Assembly: GCF_003171515.1 (NCBI RefSeq)
Contig: NC_089393.1
Span: 1,860,001 to 1,924,000, forward strand
DNA length: 64,000 bases
Source: Pyrenophora tritici-repentis
Taxonomy: Eukaryota > Ascomycota > Dothideomycetes > Pleosporales > Pleosporaceae
Direction of reading: 5' to 3'
The notes under the pieces are model-generated. The model was not told the origin of the DNA. It searched no databases and was given only the letters and a program-made list of their open reading frames with translations. The translations under genes were made by a program, and so were the position numbers. Position 1 is the first letter of the stretch; each line of letters begins with the position of its first letter. Below are positions 32,701-43,333 of this stretch, in pieces.

Positions 32701-34331
32701 CAGACAAGTTGATAGCAGCCAGTAATTTGGAAAATCTTATCACACATTCTGAAAATGCGAGAGGCGGTAGAGATTCGCCAGCAAAATTGGCTGCACGAGT
32801 GTAAAGATTCAGGATCATGCTTACGAGGTCCGGAAGCAACGCATTCAAGGCCTCGAGAGAATCGTCATGTTTTGGGAGCTTGGCTGCAGACGATACATCT
32901 GAACCACTATTTGATGGGGTGTGGGTGGGCGACTTGGTACCTGCGGATTTATCGAAGGCTGGGTAGCAGATTTGAGGTATCTTCTCAGGTCAGTGGACTT
33001 GTCCGGAGGGAATTAGTCATAATATTTACTGACCTGGAATTCCATGCCCGACCATGCAAATAGTAGCATGCATACCATGATGTGCTCCAAAGCTTTAGCA
33101 TGCCACAAGTGGTCGCTCAGAGCTCGTGCTCTTGTCGCGCCCTCTGTAAGCTCTCGCACAGCTTCGAGCCACTGTCCTGCACACATGTATAGCGTACCCG
33201 TTACGATACTGATACGACCACGGCCCTTATTCCTGGCACGTTCGCCTACCCCACCGGAACCAAATCCGGCAAGGGAAACCCGGTCCGCTGCAGCGTTTTT
33301 TGTTGCCGTACCAGGCCTTGCAGAGTTGTTGGTGGTCGAATGCACAGTGTTCGCTGCATTGATACCAGAAATTTCGTCAAAAGTTGTAGGTGGTGTACGC
33401 GTGCCTTGGCCGTTTGGTGAAGCAGTTCGCGGGTCTTCTGTGGACAACGCTCCTCCTTGGCTTGATGGGAGCACGGGCATTGACATGCGATGATCATCTT
33501 TTTGTCCGCCACTCGCAGGTGAACCTGGACGACTGGAGCTCAGCACTGAGTTTCGCCTTGGAAATTGTGATGTGGAGTCCGATGTGGCCCAGCTTGGGGT
33601 AGCGTCTGCCATCCCATTTTGAGAAGCGGGAGAAACCAAAGTAGGAAGAGCTTGAATGGACTTTGCCAATGTTGTCATTTCGGCTAGCAGAGTTGCAGTA
33701 AAATCACAGACTAGCGTCTTCATGGTCGTAGTCTTCAGTTGTGATTTGGGGGGGATTAGAAGGGTCTCTTGGGGTAAGCGGGGATGCCGTGACTGGGACA
33801 CAGAATCAAACATCATAAGGCTGTGAAGATAAGCTCTGGGGAACTGTTCTTTGAGGTCATCAACGCCAAGCAGTATTGCGTTGGCATCTGTATCCTCGGC
33901 AGGAGGCTCTTCGAATGCCTCAGTGGGGCTACCATCTGCCGCACGTGACGGCTCGAGCCATGCATACTCTGATGCATCGCCCAGCCCGATGATAAGCAAT
34001 GGCTCTCGGAATTGTTCAAATGGCGACAAAGATAAATGAGAAGCTGGGGGCATGGATGTCGAAAAGTCATACATCAGCGTACCCTCCGGCCATGCCAAGG
34101 GAGAGAACATGTCTATTGGTGATGATCAGCATGCATTAGAGCTGACAAGTCTTGAGGACTCGTACTCCGATCAGGTCGTGGGTCCGGGCTGATATCACCC
34201 AATCGAACCAGCGATTCTTGCTGTAAGAGGTCGACAAAGGCTAGGAAACGTGAGCGCTTGATTCGGCCCATGGGGAGAAGCAGGGCCCTAATGCGCGCAG
34301 GCGCGATCGGGGACAAAGGGTCGGCGGCCAT
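29711..34331 (-). CDS. trs120: TRAPPII complex subunit Trs120 (TRAPPC9)
   Basis: Large subunit of the TRAPPII tethering complex, which activates Rab GTPases (Ypt31/Rab11) at the late Golgi. Three exons: 34166-34331, 33034-34112 and 29711-32980, 1504 residues, typical for filamentous fungi. Family marks include the N-terminus APARIRALLLPMGRIKRSRF, the segment LGDISPDPRPDR spliced to NMFSPLAWPEG, and the central TPR-like and C-terminal beta-rich parts. Introns are 53 bp each; intron 2 uses the acceptor that restores FQIPQICYP. The Ser/Pro/Gly-rich insert around residues 230-330 is poorly conserved and probably disordered. Start ATG at 34331; the frame is open further upstream but looks like leader. 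Confidence 0.9.
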
Positions 34332-34947
34332 TGCAACATCTGGAAATCGTAGACCTATTGGTCGGGGAACGTAAAGTCGATCAAGGTAACGCCGTGGTGG
34401 CGGGTACTCGCATGATGTGTCGAATATTTGGACGCTGAGACGGTTGGCGATCTCCAAGCTTCGGCCTCGTGGCGGTGGCCCGAACAGCGCTAAGCCGATT
34501 GTATCGATGGTCCCTGCACAAGTGCCTCCAACATCAAGTGCCACACAAGACACCACATCTCATCTATAACCTTCCATCCTTCGCATTCACCAGGCTGCGC
34601 TGTTCTTTGATCTGTTGTTGTATCCCTTGCATAGCGTCAGCATATTCTGGAGTTTGTTCTGTGCGGGAATACGGTTCCTGCACATCGTGGGTCATTCCTG
34701 CAGCATCGCCACACTCGCCCACGGTTCACTATTCCATCAGCAAACTATATTCCATTTCATTCTTGTCTCGGCTTCAAGAATCGTCGACTGCTCACATCTG
34801 GCCTCTTTCTCCGCGACTTGTTCAGGTGTAAAAACTACATATTCGTCCTCATCTCGTGCATCACGCTCAGCTGCCGGACTGCAGTAAGAGTATTGCCACT
34901 CCGGCGTTGCAGACTCAGCACCAGCCCTTCCCCGAAGTACATAGAAG
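34332..34947. promoter_or_regulatory. Divergent promoter region, trs120 / sacsin-like ATPase
   Basis: 616 bp between start codons of two oppositely oriented large genes. No ORF is supported and no specific factor site is named. Confidence 0.5.
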
Positions 34948-37900
34948 ATGGCTTCGATAGATTTTGCGCGGTTGCGCAACCAAACGATGGCCGATGGCCT
35001 CGACAGCGAGGTCACGGTCAACACACGGGCCTTGATCGACAAGGTCTTGGCACGTTACTCCAGTGAACATACGACACTCCGAGAGTTGATTCAAAATGCA
35101 GCAGATGCAAAAGCTGATCAGGTCATCATCAAGTTCGAGACGGATCCCTCTCTTACTGTGCCTGCACCGCAGGGCGCCGATGACCCTGTTCTACTAAAAC
35201 ACGTCATCCAAAACCACACTCTCAAGAGGCTTGTTGTAAGCAACAACGGTCAGCCTTTCACACCCGCTGACTGGAGTCGGCTGAAAAGCATCGCCGACGG
35301 TAATCCAGATGAGACAAAGATTGGTGCTTTTGGTGTAGGCTTCTACAGCGTGTTTGCCGATTGCGATGAGCCTTTTGTGATATCAGGCGACAGGACGATG
35401 GCATTCTACTGGAAGGGTAACACTCTCTCCACTAAGATCGCGCCTGTGCCTGCCGAGCACACTACAAGAGACACCATCTTCATGCTTGAATACCGACAAG
35501 CGAATGCTGCATCTCCCTCCTACAACCCGTCAAAGCTCCCAAACATACCCACCCTATGTCAATTTCTAGCGACCAGTCTCACTTTTGTTGGCCTTCAAAG
35601 CATCGAGCTTCACGTTGACGATTACGTTGTTGCCTCATTCACAAAGAAGATTTCGCCTCCTGAGAACGTCAGCGTACCACAAGGCTTGAAGACCGAAACC
35701 GAGGGCGGCTTGATGCGGGTCACGGACGTCACGCGACAGCACTCCCAGATCGATGCTGCTTGGATGAATGTAATTGCAATAGCTCAATTACCACCCAAGA
35801 AGGCTGCGGATCTCGTACAACAGGAAGTGCGTAACGCCGGTACCAGCTTGCGAAGCTTCTTCTCCCGCTTTGCTGCTCCACCTCCCCCAGCACCAACAAA
35901 AGCCCCCAAGCCTGTTCCTGAGAAGGTTGATCCGAGCGAGGAGCTAGCGGGAGAGTCAAAGGGAACCATATTCCTGCAAGTGTGTACTGTCGTGGCAGCT
36001 ACCAGAGTCTCGAGAAACTTTGCGGCAGAGATTGAAAGAGCAACGAAGAAATCTCCACCAAAGACAACCAAGATTGCTCTCCTGACCTCTCCATATCAGG
36101 ATCCTTCAGCTACCTTGGCGACTGGATCGGGAAGCTCTGCTGACCTTGCTTCAAAGATCTTTGCCGAAGTTCTTCCAACAAAGTCTGGACGTATCTTCAT
36201 TGGATTCCCAACGGCGCAAACTACGGGATACCTTGCACATATCTCTGCGCCATCTCTCATCCCAACGGTGGAGCGTGAAAATGTAGACATGAATGCTCGC
36301 TACATTTCTACTTGGAACATTGAGCTGCTGCGCGTTGCTGGCTTGGCATGTCGCATCACCTACGCAGCCGAACTAGCTCATATACAGGCCCAGTTTGGCA
36401 GGGAGTCTCTAGAAAACTTAATCACAAAGACAGCTTACGTCTTTAAACAGTACACCGCAAAATCATCCCATCCATCCACTGCCCTTGGAGATAAGATTGA
36501 CGAGGCATTTTGGAATTGCTCCAAAGAACGGTCTATTGATATTCTCTCAACGAAGGGTGTCATGCCTAGCAAGCGTGTGCGTATGCCTGCAGAAACACTG
36601 AGCTTTCTAGGCGAAGTACCTATGGTCCCACAAGATCTAGCGAATGGAGCTGTTGACTTTATGCTCAACCTTCACAATCGTGGTTTCATCACAGAACTCA
36701 CCATGGGAGACATCCGGAAAGGGCTAGAATCCCGCGCGCTTAATGAAGAAGAGCTTTGTGAATTCCTCAAGTGGTGCGGATCCAAGCTGGAAAGCGGCGA
36801 AATTGACATACCTGGCTCGCGAAGTCTCTTCGAGAATACTGTCGCAAACATTGAAGTTGTACCCGAGAAGAATTCTGGCAGGATACTTGCCCTGGGTGAC
36901 ATCAGCACATATGTGAACCCGGCTCGTATTGGACCACACCTGCCCCTTCCTTCTGATACGATTCCCTTTACTTTTACGAGGAGTATGTCGATGAAGCAAT
37001 TGCAGCTGTTCGGTTGGATGGAGCTGTCAATGGTTCGTTGGCTTCGACACATGACAACCCAACCTCAACTGGACGATTTTACCACGGATGAGAATCTTGC
37101 TCTTTCGGTGTTGACGTTGACATCTAAATGCTGGGAGCAGCTTGACGGGAGCTCGCGGGATACTGTCGTCAAAATTCTGGCCCCCCAAGCGATTATGCCA
37201 ACAAAGATGGGTATGCGACGCCCAGCTGAGTCATACTTCCCTACAGTCAAACTTTTCGATGATTTGCCGACTGTAAAACCTTTCGCCGGCTCAAAGGAAA
37301 AGTTCCTAGTGTCCCTTGGTGTACGCAAAACTATCGATTTGCCCATGGTGTTTGATCGGATGCGTAGTCGCGATACACAGCAGTCGGAAAAACCAACTTG
37401 GAACCATGTTGATCTCATCCGGTATTTTGCGTCCGTCATCAATGAGATACCAAAGAAGGACTTGGACCGTCTGCGTGAGACGGCTTTCTTACCCGGGGAG
37501 GGTGCGACCGTGAAGCCAGGTCAACAATTCAAGGCTTCGGAGCTCTATGCTCCAGATCCTACGCTTACTGCTTTGGGATTGACCCAAATCAAGCTACCAT
37601 TTGAGTTCAAGACAACTACACGAGAAGGCGTACTTCTCCTGAGCCTTGGACTCAAACAGTGTCCGGAATCTATCACGATCGCACACATATTGCACCGTGC
37701 TGGACAGGCTAAGGATATTCAACTGTATACGCGCGCTATTGAATATTTCTTGCGGAACTACTACAAGAACAATTATGCGGCGGAGGCAAACACGTTCGCT
37801 GCCATCACGCTTCCGATTCTACCGACAGAGCAGGCGCCGTTCCCAGCGCTGGTCGGTCCCTTCCAATGCTACACCAATGAGCACGCAGCTTGCCTAGGCT

Positions 37901-40101
37901 TCCCGATTCTGAGAAGCGACCTTCGTGGACACGCTGAGAAGCTAGGGGTCCAGCGGGATCCCAAAATAGCACCATGTGTACAGTATCTCATAAAGAATCC
38001 ACCCAAGACTAAGCTGGATGCTGAGATGCAATTTGCCTATCTTGCCTCGCGTGGTTCTGATATGGATCAGCACAAAGGGCTTATTCAAACCCTCGGAGGC
38101 TCCAGCATTGTACCGATATTCCGGAAATACTATGTCGATCCGACTTGTAGTGGGTTCGAGGACAGGTCGAAACAGCAGACAGGGAAGACGGAGATGCGTA
38201 TCCATCACTATGATCCACCTGAGCATGTTTTCGTTGGCCGCGATGAAGAGTACCGTGGAATTCTCGACTATGTCCACTATGGAGCGGAAGCGACTGTCTT
38301 CCTTCTGAAAGTGGGCGCGAAGCACGAGCCTACTACACATGATTTGGCAGGTTTGCTCGCCAGGAATCCTGCCCGCTTTCTAAACACCATAGGCCAGGAC
38401 AAATATCTTGATCTGCTAAGGAAGCTCGCTGAGCACGCAGGAAGCTTGTGGAAAGACAAGGAGTTGGTCAAGACACTGACAGGGTCAAGATTACTTCTCG
38501 GCTATCGCGATATCAAGGAAGACGCGAAGAAAGTGGGCATGGTCGAAGATGAGATGGACGACTTGGATGAAGACAATGTGCACCGTGAATGGTCACTCAA
38601 CAAAGCCGCAGAAATAGTCATCATCGACAACGTCAACTACATGACAAGATTCCGCGACTTCATCATTGCAGCTCCTCAAGAAGAGGCTTTAGAGGAATTC
38701 TACGCTCGTTTCGGCGTCCAAAAGGTCTCAGAGCTTGTCAAGACAGACCAGCGTATCGGCACAGCAGTACGCGACCAGGTACCAGCTCAGGATCTTCGAC
38801 GAGATATCTTAGAGCGTGTGCGTCTATTTCTCCACGAGTACGAGCGCGACGCCTCATCAAAGGCCATTAAGCATGATGCTAAATGGCTCGGCTCCCACCT
38901 CTCTGTCAAATGCGTCTCTGACATCTCTATTCGGTACTCACTCGCAGAACGGAATGTTGCAACTTCCTCGAGGAAATCGGCTGTCATCACCAAAGTGACT
39001 GGTGTTGGCTATGTGCTAAGCATCACACCAAAGTATGATCTTTACGAGGTTTCCAGTGAACTCGTTAGGCTTCTAGTATCGCGACCAAAGCGTAACGACG
39101 CGATCGCACTGGAGCGCATATTGACTGAACCCTTACGCCGTTTACAGCAGAAGGGTATTAACGTGGAGCGTATTCTACGAAGGAAGGAGCATGAGGCTCG
39201 TATTGCTAAGCAGGCGGAACAGGAGCGTGAGGAAGAAGAGCAGCAGCGAATGATTGAGAAGGCAAAGAGCGGTCTCGTGAAGTCGGAAAAGACAGAGAAC
39301 AGAGAAAACGTCCCACCTGCTACGCCGGAGAAGCCCAGTCATCATATACCTGGCGCATTTGGTAGCCCAGATACTGGCATGGAAATAGCCAATCACGGTC
39401 GCCAACCAGAAGACCAAGGCCTTATCAACAACTGGGCGAAGAAGCTCGGTTTCAAGAACACGCCAGCTCCACCTTCCCGTGGTACTGATGGCCCTCAGAT
39501 CAGCCGTGACATTCAAGCCACAAAATCAAACATCCAGAATGCTATCAAGGAATGTCGGCCGACTGGCATGTCGAACATCAACACAAAGCATCACCAGGAT
39601 CCGACGGAGTTGGATCGAGGAGGTTACTGTAACGATGAACAGTGGGAGAATCTGACTAAAGCCTTCACTGTGCCATTCTCTGGACGTTACGTGGATATCT
39701 ACTATGGCCGCGATGAGTCTGCACCGCTTTCTGACTTGCAATCTCACTTGCGGACCTTCCTTCCGCTGATCTTCGGCCTCACATCAATCTTTAGTGTCAA
39801 CCCTGCTGCCGTAAACGTCTTCCTCGACAAGAAGTCCAACACGGTCGCCTTCAATATGAGCGGCAGTCTCTTCTTCAACCTTGCCTGGTTCATCACTTTG
39901 CATAGTGATGGGTGTCAGACCAAAGAAGGGAAGTTGCGGGCGCTGGATAGTTGGTTCTGCACATATTGTCACGAACTTGCTCACAACCTGGTGGCCGACC
40001 ACAACGCTAGGCATAGTTGGTATCAGCAGCAGATAATTATCGAGTACAGTCAGCAATATCGGGCTGCATTGGAGAGCTTCACTCAAGGCATGTTGATTTA
40101 A
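34948..40101 (+). CDS. Sacsin/HSP90-like ATPase protein with C-terminal HExxH motif
   Basis: Single exon, 1717 residues. The N-terminus is a GHKL-type ATPase domain like those of HSP90 and sacsin: ELIQNAADA (46-54, the Glu and Asn that bind Mg-ATP) and FGVGFYS (128-134). The large middle resembles the fungal DUF3684 family. About residues 1410-1445 form a charged helical stretch (KEHEARIAKQAEQEREEEEQ), probably coiled coil, followed by a disordered linker. The last 170 residues are a separate globular unit containing HELAHNLVADH at 1675-1685, which has the HExxHxxxxxH spacing of zinc metalloproteases, although the usual Gly is Val. Likely cytosolic chaperone-like; whether the C-terminus is proteolytic is not known. 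Confidence 0.85.
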   Translation: MASIDFARLRNQTMADGLDSEVTVNTRALIDKVLARYSSEHTTLRELIQNAADAKADQVIIKFETDPSLTVPAPQGADDPVLLKHVIQNHTLKRLVVSNNGQPFTPADWSRLKSIADGNPDETKIGAFGVGFYSVFADCDEPFVISGDRTMAFYWKGNTLSTKIAPVPAEHTTRDTIFMLEYRQANAASPSYNPSKLPNIPTLCQFLATSLTFVGLQSIELHVDDYVVASFTKKISPPENVSVPQGLKTETEGGLMRVTDVTRQHSQIDAAWMNVIAIAQLPPKKAADLVQQEVRNAGTSLRSFFSRFAAPPPPAPTKAPKPVPEKVDPSEELAGESKGTIFLQVCTVVAATRVSRNFAAEIERATKKSPPKTTKIALLTSPYQDPSATLATGSGSSADLASKIFAEVLPTKSGRIFIGFPTAQTTGYLAHISAPSLIPTVERENVDMNARYISTWNIELLRVAGLACRITYAAELAHIQAQFGRESLENLITKTAYVFKQYTAKSSHPSTALGDKIDEAFWNCSKERSIDILSTKGVMPSKRVRMPAETLSFLGEVPMVPQDLANGAVDFMLNLHNRGFITELTMGDIRKGLESRALNEEELCEFLKWCGSKLESGEIDIPGSRSLFENTVANIEVVPEKNSGRILALGDISTYVNPARIGPHLPLPSDTIPFTFTRSMSMKQLQLFGWMELSMVRWLRHMTTQPQLDDFTTDENLALSVLTLTSKCWEQLDGSSRDTVVKILAPQAIMPTKMGMRRPAESYFPTVKLFDDLPTVKPFAGSKEKFLVSLGVRKTIDLPMVFDRMRSRDTQQSEKPTWNHVDLIRYFASVINEIPKKDLDRLRETAFLPGEGATVKPGQQFKASELYAPDPTLTALGLTQIKLPFEFKTTTREGVLLLSLGLKQCPESITIAHILHRAGQAKDIQLYTRAIEYFLRNYYKNNYAAEANTFAAITLPILPTEQAPFPALVGPFQCYTNEHAACLGFPILRSDLRGHAEKLGVQRDPKIAPCVQYLIKNPPKTKLDAEMQFAYLASRGSDMDQHKGLIQTLGGSSIVPIFRKYYVDPTCSGFEDRSKQQTGKTEMRIHHYDPPEHVFVGRDEEYRGILDYVHYGAEATVFLLKVGAKHEPTTHDLAGLLARNPARFLNTIGQDKYLDLLRKLAEHAGSLWKDKELVKTLTGSRLLLGYRDIKEDAKKVGMVEDEMDDLDEDNVHREWSLNKAAEIVIIDNVNYMTRFRDFIIAAPQEEALEEFYARFGVQKVSELVKTDQRIGTAVRDQVPAQDLRRDILERVRLFLHEYERDASSKAIKHDAKWLGSHLSVKCVSDISIRYSLAERNVATSSRKSAVITKVTGVGYVLSITPKYDLYEVSSELVRLLVSRPKRNDAIALERILTEPLRRLQQKGINVERILRRKEHEARIAKQAEQEREEEEQQRMIEKAKSGLVKSEKTENRENVPPATPEKPSHHIPGAFGSPDTGMEIANHGRQPEDQGLINNWAKKLGFKNTPAPPSRGTDGPQISRDIQATKSNIQNAIKECRPTGMSNINTKHHQDPTELDRGGYCNDEQWENLTKAFTVPFSGRYVDIYYGRDESAPLSDLQSHLRTFLPLIFGLTSIFSVNPAAVNVFLDKKSNTVAFNMSGSLFFNLAWFITLHSDGCQTKEGKLRALDSWFCTYCHELAHNLVADHNARHSWYQQQIIIEYSQQYRAALESFTQGMLI

Positions 40102-40591
40102 GTTCAAAGGATGACGTTAACATGGCGTAAGTAGAGGTAGAGGTCGGTGTCTTTGCGTTTAATCCTAGAATATCTCACTCGTGGACTTCCATGTAGATTT
40201 TAGACTGTAGGCGTTTGTATGCCGAAACATCCCCATTCTTATTTCTAGACAAATACACATAACCTTTTCCATGATGAGGATTCTACACCTTCACCTTCCA
40301 AAAAGTATGTGCAACATTTTCGTCACTATGTCTCCACTCTTTCACTCTTACCAGAGCCTTCACTCTGAACTGAGGCAGGTGCATCCTGGACAACGCTAGA
40401 ATGTGACGTAACGTACTGTCCCAGCAAACAGAGTACTTATAAATAACCTCCCACACTCCCCAAGTCCTTCCTCACCGCATCACACACACTCTCTCTCTCT
40501 CTATTTTCCCAACGATCTCGACACAAGGTAAATCACCCAATTCCTGCCGCAGCCATAGTTGCACCACTAACTCCAACCGAGTCATTCCAAC
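40102..40591 (+). promoter_or_regulatory. Promoter of the secreted-protein gene, with TATA and CRE-like sites
   Basis: A CRE/ATF-like TGACGTAA lies at 40404-40411, a TATAAATA box at 40438-40445 and a (CT)n tract at 40490-40502, in an order typical of a strongly regulated fungal promoter. The ATG is 147 bp after the TATA box. The first part of this stretch is the 3' flank of the ATPase gene. Confidence 0.55.
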
Positions 40592-41251
40592 ATGAAGCTC
40601 ATCGCCCTCACTCTGTGCGCCCTCGGCCTCGCTGGCCTCTGCTCCACCCAAGCAGTCGGCACAACCACGCTCCTTACATCTGTGAGTTGCATCGACCACA
40701 AGATCTGCGCCGACCCCCCTACCCGCCGCAACTCGTACACCTTCCGCCAGACCTCGACCCCGTGGACCACCCTGAAGGCTGCCCCAAAGGCTACCCCATC
40801 CACCGGCTCAAACGGCTACGGCTACCCCATCGCCACACACACTGTCTGCGCCACCGATCACTGCACCACGAGCGTTGACTGTGGCAACGTGAACTCGACG
40901 GCAGTATGGTGGCCTGCATCTACTACTCGGTGCACTACAGTGGACGCTGCGGAGCCTGCTTGCACTGCCAAGCTTACCGGAGCGTACTCTTGTATGCCTG
41001 TTGAGCATGCGCCGACGTCGACAGAGGACTATGGCGGTAGGAGCCAGCGGTGGGTTGCGAAGTTGGCTAGGGCTACGTCGAAGAAGTCGGAGGGTTATGT
41101 ATTGCCGCCAGGTATCACTACTACCAAGGTGCCCTGGACGCATTCTTGGGTTCCGGCGCCAACTCACTGTTATTCTTGCATCCGCCCGTCTTCTAGGTCT
41201 TCCACGACTAGCTCGACGGTGCAGGGGGAAGTTACGGTGTTTGCGGAGTAA
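40592..41251 (+). CDS. Small secreted cysteine-rich protein (effector candidate)
   Basis: 219 residues, single exon. Residues 1-21 are a clear signal peptide (MKLIALTLCALGLAGLCSTQA). The mature part has ten cysteines, an even number suitable for disulfides, with groups such as SCIDHKIC, VCATDHC and HCYSC, and is rich in Ser and Thr (possible O-glycosylation). No membrane segment or GPI signal is evident. I do not recognise a family. Size, cysteine content and secretion fit an apoplastic protein or effector candidate, but a cell-wall protein is equally possible. Confidence 0.75.
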   Translation: MKLIALTLCALGLAGLCSTQAVGTTTLLTSVSCIDHKICADPPTRRNSYTFRQTSTPWTTLKAAPKATPSTGSNGYGYPIATHTVCATDHCTTSVDCGNVNSTAVWWPASTTRCTTVDAAEPACTAKLTGAYSCMPVEHAPTSTEDYGGRSQRWVAKLARATSKKSEGYVLPPGITTTKVPWTHSWVPAPTHCYSCIRPSSRSSTTSSTVQGEVTVFAE

Positions 41252-41755
41252 GATGTATGCTCATGACTTGATATGATTAGCAGAGCTTGACTGACTTGTA
41301 TCAGCTCTACAGTTCTTCCTTCTTTGGCCTCCGCCCAGCAAGATGGATTAAAAGCGATGATCATGAGGTAGTGCTTTGCACTGATGGAACAGATATAAGC
41401 ATTTGGACCAGCTTAAAAGGAAAAAGTGGATAGCTCTACTTCCATATCAAACAATGATAATGGAATTTTAGTATCAAAAGTTCTCTCCGATATTCCTACA
41501 TTTCTGATATTGACCTGGGTGTGGATCTGACTTGAATGCGTACATGTGCAGTGGAGCTAAAATTATAAAACGATGTATGCATTTGAGTTTTGGGGTATAT
41601 TCCTGTTGACACGTCCTCCATACCATACACGTTGGCCATGCATCTATACTGACTCCCAGCCCCCAATGACTTTGCCATCCTATCCAGTTTCACCGCCGAT
41701 CCAATCGCAAGATGCCTTACCATTACCGATATTGTTGTACACGTATCCCAACGAC
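41252..41755. other. Intergenic, 504 bp
   Basis: Convergent 3' flanks of the secreted-protein gene and the carrier gene. Nothing recognised. Confidence 0.55.
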
Positions 41756-42902
41756 TTACGCCTTGCGCATAGCCAGCTTCTTGCGCGCTTGAACGGTATA
41801 AGCATACAGTACATCCTTGAAAGCAAATAGGAAAGCAGCAGTGATAACACTCTGGGTAACCTTTGGTCCGATTCCTGTAAGAAGTCAGCACCACGCTCCC
41901 TTTTCGACTGGCAGGTCTCTTACCTCCATACAATCCGGTGTACCCCTCCTCCTTAATAATCCTGCGGAACGTAGTCAACATGCTCTCCCTCGGGCCATCA
42001 CGACCGGCAACATGCATGCGGCTCTTAACCGTAATATACGGATACGTAATACTCGTCGCAAGCAACTTGCCCAGGGCGCCCAGATAGAACGCATCCTTGG
42101 GCGTCACACGCCTTCTCTTCTCCAGCATCTGCTTCAGCTGCTCAAACACAGTGTACTGCAGAATAGGGTTGATGACCAAGACGAGCGCCGGCATAACGCC
42201 AGCGAAAAGACGAGCGGGACCCTCCTCGCGGATAAGCGCAATGAGCGTACCGAGTGTCGACGGTGCTTTCTGCGGTGCAGGCGCGCCAGGCAAAGCGTCC
42301 TCTGAGGCTTCAGACTTTCGTGTCGTCATGCGTGTGTTTATGACCCAGATGGGGTTGGTCATGAGGACTGTTGCGCTGCCTGCGAGGGCGCCCGCGAGCA
42401 TCGACTCGACGGTTGTGAGTTTGGACGAAGCGCGACCGGCTTTTAGGGCAGCCTTTTCGAAGAAGGAGCGCGTCCATTCGTACCCTTGGTACGGTTATCA
42501 GTATGTTTTTTTTCTTTGTGGGGGGCAGGGCGGTGTGTACAATAGTAGTATACGAAATTTGTTACGCTGATGCCGAAGAGGGCGGAGTCGAGGCCGGCGT
42601 AGAGTCCTGCGACGCCTTCGCGCTTGATGATGCGGCGGGCGGCATTGAGCGTGGAAGACTGTGCTCGCTTGGATTCGACTTGCGCGCGGGTCGAGAGGGT
42701 GATGAGTGGGTAGCTGGGCGTGCTGTTAGCATATCGCAGAGTGGTGCTGCACTGCTTTGAAAGGCGCATACGTCAGGGCCATGGACAGCAGGCCTCCACC
42801 CGCGCCAGCAAGCGCATGCGCAACATTGTCGCTCTGCTGCGCCGTCGTGCTCTGAGGCACCGATGATGATGTCGACTCGGCAAGCTTCTCCTGTGTAGAC
42901 AT
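41756..42902 (-). CDS. Mitochondrial-carrier-family protein, peroxisomal ANT1/PMP47-like
   Basis: Six-TM carrier; four exons, 42772-42902, 42541-42713, 41924-42484 and 41756-41874, giving 327 residues. Three repeats are visible: YPLITLSTRAQ...GVAGLYAGL, NPIWVINTRM...GPARLFAGV and YPYITVKSRM...GYTGLYGG. The second is canonical in PxWxxNTR form, characteristic of the peroxisomal nucleotide carrier subgroup (PMP47/SLC25A17/Ant1), whose members exchange ATP for AMP to feed beta-oxidation. The first repeat lacks the usual acidic residue, also as in this subgroup. Reading on past the intron at 41875-41923 would give a false, longer C-terminus; the spliced form ends in KKLAMRKA. Confidence 0.85.
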
Positions 42903-43333
42903 GGTGTAGGTTTAGAGTCGCAAAGAGGGGAAGGCGGCAGGCGGGGATGCGGCACGATGCGAGGCAGGAGCAACCGTATAGGCGATGGTGTCAAGGAATG
43001 GATGATGACAGCGGAGGGGCAGGCATCAAAAGAAAAGTGTGGTTGAAGCCGTTGTCGTCGCTGGTCCTGGGCATTTGCACTTCTCTCCGCATTTAACCTG
43101 CGGCTCCGGCCTGGCCTGTGAACGTCACCAGGCATTTCCCGGGGTAGGTGGTACAACCGAGGCAAGACTTTCCCGCGCCTAGGTCGGATGTGGTAATGCT
43201 CAAACACACCACACATCGACATGTGCAAGTCAATGTCACTGCACATGTAACTCTTTGGCGATTGTGGAAATACTATGTTTGTAATTGTTCGACAGCCTAC
43301 GCTTACAATCGGCACATGTGGTACTGCACCTGC
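42903..43333. other. Intergenic, 431 bp
   Basis: 5' flank of the carrier gene and 3' flank of the NCS1 permease gene. No gene is supported. Confidence 0.55.

Noticed and set aside
41496..41755. C-terminal extension of the carrier protein obtained by reading through the last intron
   Set aside because: The intron at 41875-41923 has proper splice signals, and splicing gives the conserved carrier C-terminus IGPKVTQSVITAAFLFAFK.
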